Source: Solanum dulcamara
Taxonomy: Eukaryota; Streptophyta; Magnoliopsida; Solanales; Solanaceae
Length of the DNA: 64,000 nucleotides
Assembly (NCBI RefSeq): GCF_947179165.1
Contig: NC_077242.1
Location: 56,866,597 to 56,930,596 of the forward strand
Reading direction: 5' to 3'
Shown here: positions 21,850 through 32,949 of the stretch, one piece after another
How positions within the stretch are numbered: the stretch's first letter is position 1
How the letters are laid out: the number at the start of each line of letters is the position of its first letter
Notes under the pieces: model-generated
Database searches by the model: none
What the model was told of the DNA's origin: nothing
Seen by the model: only the letters and a program-made list of their open reading frames with translations
Position numbers and translations under genes: made by a program

Positions 21850-24800
21850 TGTAATGACCCTGTAGATCATTTTTGAAGTAGTGCATTCATTTTGTCATTT
21901 AGAGCGTTGTTATAGCAACCCGAAGTTATTTATGATTTGCTGGCACTGACTGGTTGATTGCCTGATTGTTCATTTGGATTTTAGGTACGTTTCCTTATTT
22001 TGGAGCTTTTATAGCTTGAAAAGTTGATTTCAGTCATTAATTTAGGTAAACAACCTCAGAATGGAATTTTGATAGTTCTATTAACTTCGAAATTGCCAAA
22101 TTAGGCTAGTAGCATAGTTGACACGAGTATCGAGATATTCGGTGCGAGTTTGAGGCCATTTGGCATTTTAGCCTTTGAAATTTGGCTCAAGGTTGACTTT
22201 CGTCAATATTCTTGGAAAACATACTTAGATAAAAACTTCGTCAGCGTGGTTAGTTATGGAATGTCAAGTTTTATCTACAACAATCCTTTATTTGCTTCCC
22301 TAGGTTTTTGGTCTAATTTCAAAGTCCGTTGTGGAATTTTGCTAAATATGACACTTAGGTGTGGAACCTACTTTTTGTTAAAGTAACCTTGTATGAGAAT
22401 TTTAACTGTACCATTGAGTCAAGAACATCGAAATTGGTGAGGTAGCATATCTGGGTTGTATGCATGGGATTCCGAACGAATCCCAAGTACCTCGTTGGAA
22501 CTTTGAACTTGGCCAAAAGTGTTGTTGCATCAGTTTGCTAGTTCAGGCCACCAAAGGCCTTCACGTTCATGTAGGTTCCTCCACGATTACAAGGGCCAGG
22601 TTGATTGACTATTTTCGATCACTAGACTCCCTCCGTGATCATGAAGAGAAGTTTCTCAGTGGCTCGCGATCGCTAGCCTAAGGCTCCACGATAGCGATGA
22701 GCGATTCTTTGGTATTTTTAATTAAGACTAGAGACGCATTCAGCCATTTCTCCAAAGTTCAAATAGCCATATCTCCCCCATTTCTTATCCAAATTAAGTA
22801 ATTCAAAAGATGGTTTGTGGGAATTTGCTAGGAGAACGTATAGGAGTGTTCAGAAATAAGAGGGGAAGCTTCGTTTGAGGTAAAATTACGCTGCTAACTG
22901 CTGTCCTTGTTGAGTTTTTAAGCTTAAATTCAAAAAATATTGCATGCCTTGTTTTCCCACTATTTTGAGCTACGAATTGTGTTGGAGCACAAGTTTGGGA
23001 TAGGGTTTAGGACTTTTCACAGAGTCAATTTTAAAATTACCGAAGTGGGTACCATATTTCCTTTTTGAACTCTGAAATTGGTCCGTCTTCGAATTTGATA
23101 ATTCTAGTGTCAAAATGACCGCATTGATGTTGTGATTTTATTTTTGATAGCATGTCAATGTTCTGAGGTCGTACAGAAGGGAAAAGCTCCGGTTACTTGA
23201 GTGGGAGCGCGCGCGGTAGGCTACGACTTTCCTCTCCTTAATGTTTGGTCGAGCATGCTAAATTCCTAGAAACCATGCCTTAGGCTCTATTTTTGGGTAT
23301 TACAGCCTATTGAAGCATGTCTCATGTTATTGTTGAGGATCCATAATTTGTGGTGTGTATTGTGTGTTTGGTTTATATCATTGGAAGCATGTTTGGCCTT
23401 AGTCTAGGATTTAGTCTAGGCTTATAGCTAGTGATTTGCGTAGACTTGTGAGGCTTAGACTAAGGATTTCCATAGATTTGCATGCTTTTGGAGCCGTTAG
23501 GCCTTGAAACATTTCCAACGTTGCTTCAGACAGCTTAGCTACCTGTAGACTGATATAGTAGGCTTAAGTTTGATATTTTGGGGCTTAGCTAGGTAGTAAC
23601 ACTGCTCTTGGAATCGCATATCAATAATTTCCTGATTTCATCGGTCCCGTATCACTTGATTATTGGTTTGGAAGTGTACTCATCAATTTTGGTTGGATGT
23701 GGTTCGGGCAGGAGTAATTTATTAAAAGAACTCGGATTGGGGGTACTCTCATGATGCTCACTTAGCTGCTGATCCTCTTTCTGACCATTTCGCCTCTATT
23801 TGTGGTTCAATTCCCCAATTTACTCTACCAGTCGTGGTTCAAGTCTTTGCCTTGGTATTATGGCCTAGGTTCAAGTCACTAGCTTTACTTAGCCGTTTTT
23901 CAAGTCCATCGCCGTGTACAATATTGGTTCAAGTCGATAGCTAGCTTTTAGCCTTGGTTCAAGTCTACATTTACCTTCACCCTAGTTCATGTCCTTGGTC
24001 ATATTTTCACGTGGTTCAAGTCTACAATTATCCTTATCCTTGGTTCAAGTCCTTGATTACTCCAAATCTCTATTCAAGTCCTCGATCATTTCATATTCTT
24101 CTGGTTCAAGTCCTTAACTCTTTTCGGCTTTGGGTAAAGAGCTTCAGGCTCACGAAATGGTTCGGTTCAAGTCAAAGGGAAGTTGTGGCATTGTTGGTAC
24201 TTCATCAGATTCTTTTATCTCACTTCAACTCATCTTTGCTCCTATCGGGCTTATGGGAGTCCATTTGGATTTTTACTTTTAAACTTGTGCACGAGCATAC
24301 TCGTCGGATTTATGAGAGCCTGACTGATTTAGTTATTTTCTCTCTCTTTTTGTGTGTGAGTACACTCATGTACATGTCTCTGGCAGTGATTTAGATTCTC
24401 ACATTTCATATTACTTGTTCTTTTCTTTGTCAGTTGGCCTATGATGCCTACAGGGTACCTGGTGTTTTGGTACTCATACTATACTCTGCATCTATTTTTG
24501 TGATGCAGGTCCGAGTACTAGCTATGAGTGTTAATCTTAAGTCATCTATGGTATTGTTTTAAGGCGAGGGTGAGCATGCAACCTCCTGGATTTACTCGTC
24601 TCCCTCTGTGTATATATTGATTGTCTTTTGCTTTTTGAGACAGTCTTGTTTCTGTAGTCTACTTTTGGGACTTTTACTTATTTTGTTAGTAGCTATGTAC
24701 ATGTGACTTTCAGGTTCTGCGAGGGATCTTTTTTTTGTAAATAGTTTTGGTTTGCTTCTGCCTTTCATCTGTGATTCTTGTTATTATATTAGTATTGTAG

Positions 24801-24918
24801 TTGAATGTTGGTCTTGTACACTTACATCCCATTACTCGCAGTTTCGGTATATGGGTTGGCTTACAAACTGGTGGGTCATAGTAGGTGCCATCATGACTCA
24901 AGGATTTGAGTCGTGACA
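21850..24918 (+). repeat. Element B 3' LTR (3069 bp, complete)
   Basis: Starts TGTAATGACC after a TTCTTTTAGTAGTGGATTT pre-LTR stretch and ends GAGTCGTGACA. Contains a CpG-rich palindromic block at about 22560-22700 (CGCGATCGCTAG and ACGATAGCGATGAGCG-type words) and the GGTTCAAGTC array at 23804-24174. A truncated first 265 bases of the same LTR family recur at 47431-47695. Confidence 0.88.
23804..24174 (+). repeat. GTTCAAGTC-type motif array in B 3' LTR (nine exact B-box-like words)
   Basis: Degenerate short minisatellite of roughly 30-base units. Exact GTTCAAGTC lies at 23837, 23869, 23937, 23957, 24014, 24043, 24104 and 24165, with GTTCAATTC at 23805. One-base variants lie near 23898, 23985 and 24072. 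Each exact copy fits GTTCRANYC, the B-box consensus of Pol III internal promoters (the T-arm of tRNA genes). There is no A-box partner, acceptor stem or cloverleaf, so these are not tRNA genes. Whether anything binds them is unknown. Confidence 0.85.
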
Positions 24919-25426
24919 CATACATTTCTAAATGAATACGTATCATGAAAAAATTCTCGTCTGCATGGTTTCAATCTAGATTTTTAGTAATGTGGTATAT
25001 ATTTTCAGTTGTAATTCTCTTTTTCCTTGTGAAGTTTCCTCTCCTTTTCATTTAATTCCCTTTTTTTGGTGGAATGAATATCTTTTGTCATTAAAAAATA
25101 TTTTAGACCTATAATTTGGGGAATTCCAACCCCCCCCCCCCCGCCTCATCTTTTTATTTTTTGTATATAAATTTTGGTCATTTGTTTTAGTTATTTCCAT
25201 ATGTTGATGTATTCTTCCAACATTCAAAAGAAGAGGAAAGCGATTCAGAAACAGAGGTCTATACAAACGCCAATTCACCACTAATGTATGTTGCAAGCAT
25301 AATTGTAAGATTTCTGAGTCATTTCTCTTTGTTCTATTTTAAATTTTTTATTCGCTTTTATTTTTAAGGAAAAAGTCTCAAATATTGCATCGATATATTA
25401 GAAATGACTCATCTATCCCATCCAAA
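24919..25426. other. AT-rich spacer with poly-C run and possible exon fragment
   Basis: No retrotransposon match is recognised here. It holds a run of 13 C at 25130-25142. A stretch at 25191-25304 reads open between a TTTGTTTTAG acceptor-like site and a GTAAGA donor-like site. Its peptide (about 38 residues) contains KEEESDSETEVYTNANSP, acidic and gene-like in composition. From about 25368 the sequence GGAAAAAGTCTCAAAT resembles, from memory, the edge of common Solanaceae DNA elements. No function is assigned. Confidence 0.4.
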
Positions 25427-26194
25427 TCATGGGTAGACATATCCAAATTTATGGTAAGTTGGTGTACTTTCTTATAGTCATGTTTTTTATTGCATTAAAG
25501 CAAAAAAGTTTAAATAAATACAAATGTGAAGAAAATATCAAGCTACTAAAAGAAAGTGACAAAATATGGTAAGCAAATCTAAGGTTGATTTTTGTGCAAC
25601 AAGATAGACTTGAATGCATATTTAAATAATAATTAAAAAGTATTCTATTTAATTTTTTTCTGATCTGTTTAAGTTTGTGTTTCTCTTTCAACCAAAAGCA
25701 TCTAAAAAAATCAATTGTTATCAATTATCTTTTCTGAGAAGAATCAATGGAGGTAGAAAATAATGAATTTTCTGAAAAAATTAGAACTCTAGTGGTAGAT
25801 GATGATGCCACTTGGCTTTTCATTTCTACTTTTTTCAGAAAATTCATTATTTTCTACCTCCATTGATTCTTCTCAGAAAAGATAATTGATAACAATTGAT
25901 TTTTTTAGATGCTTTTGGTTGAAAGAGAAACACAAACTTAAACAGATCAGAAAAAAATTAAATAGAATACTTTCTAATTATTATTTAAATAAGCATTCGA
26001 GTCTATCTTGTTGCACCAAAATCAACCTTAGATTTGCTTACCTAGTTTTGTCACTTTCTTTTAGTAGCTTGTTATTTTCTTCATGTTTTTATTTATTTGT
26101 TTAGCTCTTTTGCTTTAATTCAATAAACACCATGACTATAAGAAGCTACACCAACTTAACATAAAATTGGATATCTCTACGATCTAACCCATGA
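25427..26194. repeat. Long inverted repeat (foldback/MITE-like hairpin)
   Basis: Left arm 25427-25780 and right arm 25830-26194 are reverse complements over about 355 bases with a few substitutions and short indels; the loop is 49 bases (25781-25829). The apex of the stem is GAATTTTCTGAAAAAA against its complement. Because the arms mirror each other, the same 70-90-residue ORF (MITIDFFRCFWLKEKHK..) appears on both strands; it is a by-product of the symmetry, not evidence of a gene. The loop word ATGATGCCACTTG recurs just outside the right arm at about 26191. No clear target duplication was found. It could be a foldback transposon, a MULE-type MITE, or an inverted duplication. If transcribed it would form long double-stranded RNA. 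Confidence 0.85.
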
Positions 26195-26204
26195 TGCCAC
26201 TTGC

Positions 26205-27939
26205 CTTTTCAGGAGACTTTAATAAAGATGTTGGGTGTATTGGAGAGTTTTACTCAAAGTGTATTAGGCACGCCACAAGGTTCACAGACTATAGTAGGGG
26301 CAGAGAACCTAGAGCAGAGAGTTTTACTCAAAGTGTATTAGGCACGCCACAAGGTTCACAGACTATAGTAGGGGCAGAGAACCTAGAGCAGAGAGTTTTA
26401 CTCAAAGTGTATTAGGCACGCCACAAGGTTCACAGACTATAGTAGGGGCAGAGAACCTAGAGCAGCATTAAGGTCCGGTTGTTCATGATCAGGTGGGTCA
26501 ACCACCATTGGTTCCCACACCAGCTGTCGGTGCACATGTTGATCATGAGGTAATCTTGATAGTGGATGATTAACAGTGTTATAAGAGGTTTTAGATGATT
26601 AAACCACCACAGATTCAGGGTGATAAGTGCGAGGATGCTCATGAGTTTTTGACCTTGTGCCATGAAATACTTGAGGCTGTGAGGATGGTTGATACGAAGG
26701 GTATTTTTTTTGTTACACTCCGGCTCCGTGGGCTAGCCAGAGAGTGGTGGAGGTCTTATGTGAGGTCTAGACCAGTTTGATCTCCTCCGGTTGTGTGGGA
26801 TGCATTCTCTAGTGGCTTTTAGGATTTCTTCATCCCTTAGAGTGTGCGTGAGGAGAGTAGATTGAGGTTTGAGGGCTTGACACATGGTGGAATGCTTGTT
26901 ATAGAGTATGAGGCATGATTTTGTTAGTTTTCTCGACATCTATGGCCTTGATTCTATATGAGACAGAGAAGGTCCACAGATTTATGAGAGGGTTGACTTT
27001 CTCCATCAAATCCTATGTGTTCAGTTCAGCCCATTAGGGCACTTTTTCCAGTCCATAGTGAGTACCACCAAGGAGGTGGAGTTGATGGTTAGAGAAAAGT
27101 TTAGGGATCCCAAGAGGGCCCGTGCTACCGGTCATTTTTCTGGAGCCTCGTCCGGAAAGAGGGGTTCGCACTGAGGTGGTTGTTTATGCTAGCATCATGG
27201 GCCTATTCATGCATCCATGCCAGTAATGGAGAGTGGACATTATCTTATGGGTCATACAGTTCTGGCCGAGGTGACCACGATAGTTTATCTAGTGCACCGC
27301 AATAGTCATCCATAAGAAGGTCTTATTTTGGGTGTGGAAATATGGTCATATTGTTCGTCAGTGCCCTATACAGACTCATTCATAGCCCCATCATACTCAT
27401 TCATCTACTTCAAAGAAAGATTCAACACCTCCGGCTAGAGGTCAGGACATAGGTCAAATAGGTAGAGGCAATAGGGCTTCTAGTAGCAGTCCTATGGTTC
27501 AGCATGGAAGTAATGGTGTTGCTCATATGGGAGGTGGTAGAGGATACTACTGTTATGCTTTTCCAGGAGACCCAAGGCTGAGGCTTCTGATGTCATCATC
27601 ACAAATATCGTTCCTGTTTTCCATAAATTTGCATCTATATTATTTGATCCCGAGTCTATTTTCTCTTATGTGTCTACCTATTTTGCTTTTGGGATTGATT
27701 TAAAATATGATTGTATGTCTGTGCCAGTGCATGTTTCTACACCTATAGCTGAGCCTTTAGTATTGGATAGATATGATTATCCTAGGGATCATAGATTTTT
27801 ATGTTATCTTGGGTATGGATTGGCTCTCTCCTTATCATGCGATTCTTGATTGTTATGCTAAAACTGTTACCCTAGTGATGCCTAGTGTTTTGAGGATAGA
27901 GTGGAAGGGTACTAGTGGTTCTTCCCCTAGTAAGGTTAT
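26205..27939 (+). pseudogene. Remnant C: chromovirus gag-protease, decayed
   Basis: The N-terminal gag part (ETLIKMLGVLESFTQSVL-like) starts right after the hairpin. The capsid core is at about 26590-26800 (KPPQIQGDKCEDAHEFL, LRLRGLAREWW), one of the cleaner pieces (26595-26780). The zinc-knuckle region at about 27325-27370 (YFGCGN..GH..RQCP) has lost one base, so it is out of frame. Protease: ILFDPESIFSYVSTYFAFG at about 27636-27695 (the Gly of D-P-G is Glu) and DFYVILGMDWLSPYHAILDC at about 27790-27850. It stops at 27939, where element D begins. No own LTR or primer site is visible. Confidence 0.78.
26243..26464 (+). repeat. Three identical 74-bp tandem copies within gag C
   Basis: Copies start at 26243, 26317 and 26391, each 74 bases beginning GAGAGTTTTACTCAAAGTGT and ending ACCTAGAGCA, with no differences seen. 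Because 74 is not a multiple of three, each copy shifts the gag reading frame, so this arose after coding constraint was lost. The perfect identity contrasts with the heavy decay around it. Confidence 0.95.
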
Positions 27940-30042
27940 TGTCATGACTCAAGTTAGGCCCTAGGTACGACACGACAATTAGAGTCCCGAGGGACCCCAA
28001 CCAAGCCTCTTAGCATATCATTCATAAGCATACATAAGGTAAGTAAAAAATGAGTAAGATATAGATGCGAAAATAAAGACTCAACATGGAAAACCTCAAT
28101 AAAAGAGAACGAGTCTCAAACTCAAAATAAAAAGACATCATAGAAACCATGACATTCAACATGCCTCTACTAAACTAGATGGGGGCATAAGAAAATATCC
28201 TAGCTCACCCATGACAACATATAATGTCATAAAATGATAAAAGATGAAATTCTTTTCCTCAAAGCATGAGGACTGACCAACTATAAGAAAGTAAAGCTCA
28301 AGCCTAGACACAACTGGGAGGTGCACAATGACCGTTCGACCCTACATTATGATACAATGTAGGTAAAAAGTATGTGTTACTACATGGAATGCACTAAGTA
28401 TGTGAGAAGTATGCATAAACAATGAATATATGAAATAATCAATATAAATTATGAGATATATGAGCAATATCTTAAAACATTAATAAAACCTTGAAAACCT
28501 TAAAACATCATAATCATATGGTTTGTGCATAAAAACATCATAATGAGAACTTTATACCTTTTCATATACCTTGGTGTGGGATAGGACCTTTAACTGACAT
28601 ATAAGACCATATGGTCTATAACATGGAATCTGATGTAACTCCCACACTGAGAAGAGAGAGGCTATTTTTCCAAGGTAGACTTCGTGAGGACATCATTACA
28701 TCATGAGCTATATGTGGATTCACCATCTAGGCCATATTGACATCATAAACCTATAAATAAAATTTGGTTAGGGACTAAAGGCTGTTACTAGGATTCCCTT
28801 GGGTAGCTACTATGGCTCTCGTTGCTTAGTCATTATCTCAAAAGAATTCATGAAAGCATAGTCATTAACATCATTAGGAAAATCAATAAAATATATAAAT
28901 CCTCATCATAAAGTAATCATAAGAATAGCTCATTAACATGGTTAATTCATAAAAATCCATGAGTTGGTGAGAATGTACTTTCACCTCTTTAATTTGATTT
29001 GTGTGAGAATTACCTTTCACACTATTATATCTTGTTTAAAACATCATTAAAACATCATTCATAATCTTTCATGAGTCATTCATAAAACTTTGTAGTCTTT
29101 CGTAGACCTTTCATTGAAATCACTTGAAATTCAAGATCATAGTTTTTTGAAATCATACTTGAAAATAGCATATAACATGGGTCATTGAAATTCCACTTGA
29201 AATCAATAAATATGATGTGAAATATGCATAATATAATCAATCATCATATGATAAATCATAATTAAGAAAATCCAATGCAAATTCATGAAACTAGGGCTTT
29301 TAGAACAAAAATTCGTAAGAGAATTTGAGAAGAACATCTGGACTACATGGATGAATTTTCACATACCTTAAGCTTAAGAAGACTTAATTTAATCTTGAAT
29401 TAAAGACTTGACCTTGATTTTCTCTTTGAATTGGTTGATAAAGAAGAAGACTTTTGAGATAGAATTTTAGAGAGAAGATTTTGGAATTTGAGTGTTAAGG
29501 TGAGAGTGAGAGAGATAAGAGGGATTAGGATAGTTAATAGAATAGTATAAACCTTTAAAAACCATACACATTCATAAATAATATAATAGGAAAAAGGCCT
29601 AAACAACCCTAACTTAATTTGGACGAGTGTACCTGAATGGAGGGTCTTCACAGACTGTGTAGCTATTCACGGTCCGTGAAGGGTCTTGTAAACCTGAAGG
29701 GGATATCTGACCTGAGGGGTTCACCCTCCACGAGGCTCATCATGTCCCATGAATATCTCTGTGGTTCATGTAGATCCCCATGGGGATGACCTTAACATGT
29801 ATTGAGGTTAGGATTCCCACAGACCTTTCAATGGTCTATGGTACAGACTACGGGTCGTAGACCCATTCGTAGTCCTTTCTTGGTTCCTTCCCCTTTTCCC
29901 TGTCACATCCACGAGGCCACTATACAACCCGTGGTGCATAATACAGCCTGTGGTGGTCTCTGTGGGGCTCACTTGGTGCCATATTTTCTGTAATTTTTGT
30001 TTTAAACTCCATTTTACGTCTTTCCAATTCTGGTGTCTTATA
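27940..30042 (-). repeat. Element D 3' LTR (2103 bp)
   Basis: On the + strand it begins TGTCATGACTCAAG and ends GTGTCTTATA; on the minus strand this is a TA..CA LTR (TG mutated). Its first 1.4 kb match 36170-37573, and it is homologous to the solo LTR 40620-44913 and to the fragment 40163-40472. It contains a block of CACGGTCCGTGAA-like palindromic words at about 29640-29960, with an A/T-rich TATA-like region (CCTATTATATTATTTATG on the minus strand) near 29570-29590. Confidence 0.86.
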
Positions 30043-30056
30043 ATATCTCCCCCTTT
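30043..30056 (-). other. Element D polypurine tract
   Basis: On the minus strand AAAGGGGGAGATAT directly precedes the LTR; this is the expected plus-strand primer. Confidence 0.8.
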
Positions 30057-30079
30057 GGAACATTCATCCTCAAATAAGA

Positions 30080-32600
30080 CATAAGCCAGAATGAATGAAA
30101 TAGGAAAGAGACATAGAAGCCCAACATTGCAAAACATATCAAAAATGCATAAAAATATGAAATATTCAATCCCAAGCTAAAACATGAATTTAAAACTTAT
30201 TTCATGAACATGAATGTATATGAAAACATGAGAATGACTCAAATTCATGGTTTCATGTAGTGGATCATGAACAAGCTCAATACCAAAACTAGGAACCTAG
30301 GGAAAGAGATGAGGATATCATGACATCATAACAACTTCGGCTTCCCATGTATCACCCTCAACCTCTTGGTTACTCCAAAAAACCTTAACTGAAGCTTTTT
30401 CCTTGTTCCTCAACTTTCTGACTTGTTAGTCTAGAATCTCAATCGGAACCTCCTCAATTAAAAGACTCTCTCTCACACCAATTATGTCCGAAGGCACAAT
30501 AGAGCTAAGATCACCAATAAACTTCATCAACAATGACACATGGAACACCAGTTGTACCAATACCAACTCGTAAGACAAATCCAACTCATATACAACCTTG
30601 ACAATCCATCTCAAAATTTGATATGACCTACATAGCGGGGACTAAGCTTCCTTTTCTATCCAAAATGCATCACACTCTTCATGGGCGAAATTTTCAAGTA
30701 GACCCAATCATTAACCTAAAATTCAAGTTCCCTTATACTTACATCCGAATAGGACTTTTGTCGACTTTGGGCAGTCTTCAATCTTTCTCTAATCAATCTA
30801 ACCTTCTACATAGTCTCATGCACCAAATAGGGTCCTATTTAGGCAAATTCACTAACTTTGAACCAAATAATAGGAGACCTACACCTCCGACCATATAAGG
30901 CCTCAAATAGAGCCATCCGAATGCTAGAATGATAACTGTTATTATAGGCAAACTCTATCAATGAGAAATGATCATCCCAACTACATTTAGAATTAGTGAC
31001 ACAAGCTATCAACATATCCCCTAAGGTCTGAATGGTACACTCAGCTTGACTATCTATCCGAGGGTGTAAAACTGTATTGAGCTTAACTTGAGTACCAAGA
31101 AACTTTTGAAAAGATCTCCAAAACTGAAATGTAAACTGAGTACCTCAATACAAAATGATAGAAAATGGTACATCATGAAGCTTAAACAATTCTTGGATTT
31201 ACAATCTAGCATAATCCACAGTTGCATAAGAAATCTTAATGGGAAGAAAATGAGCGGAATTGTTCATTAGATCAACGACCATCCAAATAGAATCACGTAG
31301 TGGATCATGAACAAGCTCAATACCTCAACTAGGAACCTTGGGAAAGAGATGAGGATATCATGACATCATAACAACTTCGGCTTTCCATGTATCACCCTCA
31401 ACCTCTTGGTTACTCCAAAAAACCTTAACTGAAGCTTTTTCCTTGTTCCTCAACTTTCTAACTTGTTAGTCTAGAATCTTAATCAGAACCTCCTCAATTA
31501 AAAGACTCTCTCACACACCAATTATGTCTGAAGGTACAATAGAGCTAAGATCACCAATAAACTTTATCACAATGACACATGGAACACCAGATGTACCAAT
31601 GCCAACTCGAAAGACAAATCCAACTCATATACAACCTTGACAATCCATCTCAAAATTTGATATGACCTACGTAGCGGGGACTAAGCTTCCTTTTCTAGCC
31701 AAAATGCATCACACTCTTCATGGACGAAATTTTCAAGTAGACCCAATCATTAACCTAAAATTCAAGTTCCCTTCTACTTACATCCGAATAGGACTTTTGT
31801 CGACTTTGGGCAGTCTTCAATCTTTCTCTAATCAATCTAACCTTTTCCATAGTCTCATGCACCAAATAGGGTCCTATTTAGGCAAATTCACTAACTTTGA
31901 ACCAAATAATAGGAGACCTACACCTCCGACCATATAAGGCCTCAAATAGAGCCATCTGAATGCTGGAATGATAATTGTTATTATAGGCAAACTCTATCAA
32001 TGAGAAATGATCATCCCAACTACATTTAGAATCAGTGACACAAGCTATCAATATATCCCCTAAGGTCTGAATGGTACACTCAGCTTGACTATCTATCCGA
32101 GGGTGTAAAACTGTATTAAGCTTAACTTGAGTACCAAGAAACTTTTGAAAAGATCTCCAAAACTGAAATGTAAACTGAGTACCTCAATACAAAATGATAG
32201 AAAATGGTATATCATGAAGCTTAAACAACTCTCGGATTTACAATCTAGCATAATCCACAGTTGCATAAGAAATCTTAATGGGAAGAAAATGAGCGGACTT
32301 GTTCATTAGATCAACGACCATCCAAATAGAATCATATTGCCTATGGGTATGAGGAAAATTTGTAATGAATTACATATTCAAGGTTTCCCACTTCCAAGTA
32401 GGAATCTCAATATCTTGAGCCAAACCTCCCAATTTTTGATGTTCAACCTTCACTTGTTGACAATTAGGACATTTTCCCACAAACTCCAAAATATCCTTCT
32501 TGATTCCATTCTACCAATACACTTCCCTTAAATCACAATACATCTTTGTAGAACCCGGATGAATAAAATACTACAAACTATGAGCCTCGGTCAATATCAT
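30080..32600 (-). pseudogene. Element D integrase with chromodomain-like tail, partly duplicated
   Basis: Read on the minus strand. The HHCC zinc finger at about 32600-32430 keeps GSTKMYCDL (second His of the finger changed to Cys) and KCPNCQQVKVEHQ (both Cys present). The catalytic core follows: the first Asp position reads as a stop (LNM-stop-FI), then IWMVVDLMNKSAHF. The rest of the core, including AECTIQTLGDML and EALYGRRCRSP, and the C-terminal region (KSVMHFG, ELDLSYELVLVQLVFHVSLL, EEVPIEILD) occur twice, in 31297-32335 and again in 30257-31296. The chromodomain-like end is followed by stops and the polypurine tract. Confidence 0.8.
30257..32335. repeat. Tandem duplication, 1.04-kb unit x2, within integrase D
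   Basis: Unit 1 is 30257-31296 and unit 2 is 31297-32335. Both begin GTAGTGGATCATGAACAAGC and end ATCCAAATAGAATCA. By eye they differ at a few percent of positions, mostly transitions, plus one- to three-base indels. The second junction is abrupt (AATCAC then GTAGTGG). The duplication covers most of the integrase core and tail, so a single collapsed element would be about 1 kb shorter. Confidence 0.93.
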
Positions 32601-32949
32601 TTCCCTGAAGCCATCGATATCGGAAACACACAATCGGGCTTGATATCTTAAAACACCATCTCCCCCTGGGAGAAAGCCTCAATGGTTTTTTTAGATACCA
32701 CTTTCTTCAACTCAACCACAGTAGGATCATTATCTTGCTTGCCTTTAACTTTCGCCACAAGAGATGATTCAGAACAATTTTAAAAAATAACACCGCTATC
32801 CTTGAAATCAATCAATCGAACACCCAAATTGGCTAATCTATGAACATCACAAACTAATTATTTCCTTGCATCCTCAACTTGATCAATACTATTCATGGAT
32901 AATCTAATAAGATCATCGACAACCATATTCACTTTTCTTGTATGGTATA

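Larger units (their letters stand above)
15098..24918 (+). mobile_element. Element B: Tekay/Del-type chromovirus, 5' LTR truncated
   Basis: Contains a partial 5' LTR, Met-tRNA-type primer site, gag with zinc knuckle, protease, RT, RNase H, integrase with chromodomain-like tail, and a complete 3' LTR of 3069 bp. The left end is joined inside the Athila pol gene at a 10-base identity, TTTGATAATT. No target duplication can be tested, because the true left end is missing. Every domain has stops or frameshifts. The LTRs carry an unusual array of GGTTCAAGTC words. Confidence 0.88.

Noticed and set aside
23804..24174. tRNA gene cluster or tRNA-derived SINE
   Set aside because: Only the T-arm-like word is present; no A-box, acceptor stem or poly-A/T end accompanies it.
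25130..25142. Run of 13 C as a functional quadruplex
   Set aside because: A single homopolymer without the spaced runs of a quadruplex; also a common sequencing error spot.
25449..26104. Matching 91- and 72-residue ORFs on opposite strands
   Set aside because: They are mirror images produced by the inverted repeat; one frame is open by chance and the other copies it. No ribosome or domain evidence.
26243..26464. CRISPR-like repeat
   Set aside because: The copies are directly adjacent without spacers, the unit is 74 bases inside a gag gene, and the DNA is plant.
30623..31937. Plus-strand ORFs of 91 and 60 residues that occur twice
   Set aside because: They are antisense shadows of the minus-strand integrase of element D and repeat because the integrase is tandemly duplicated.
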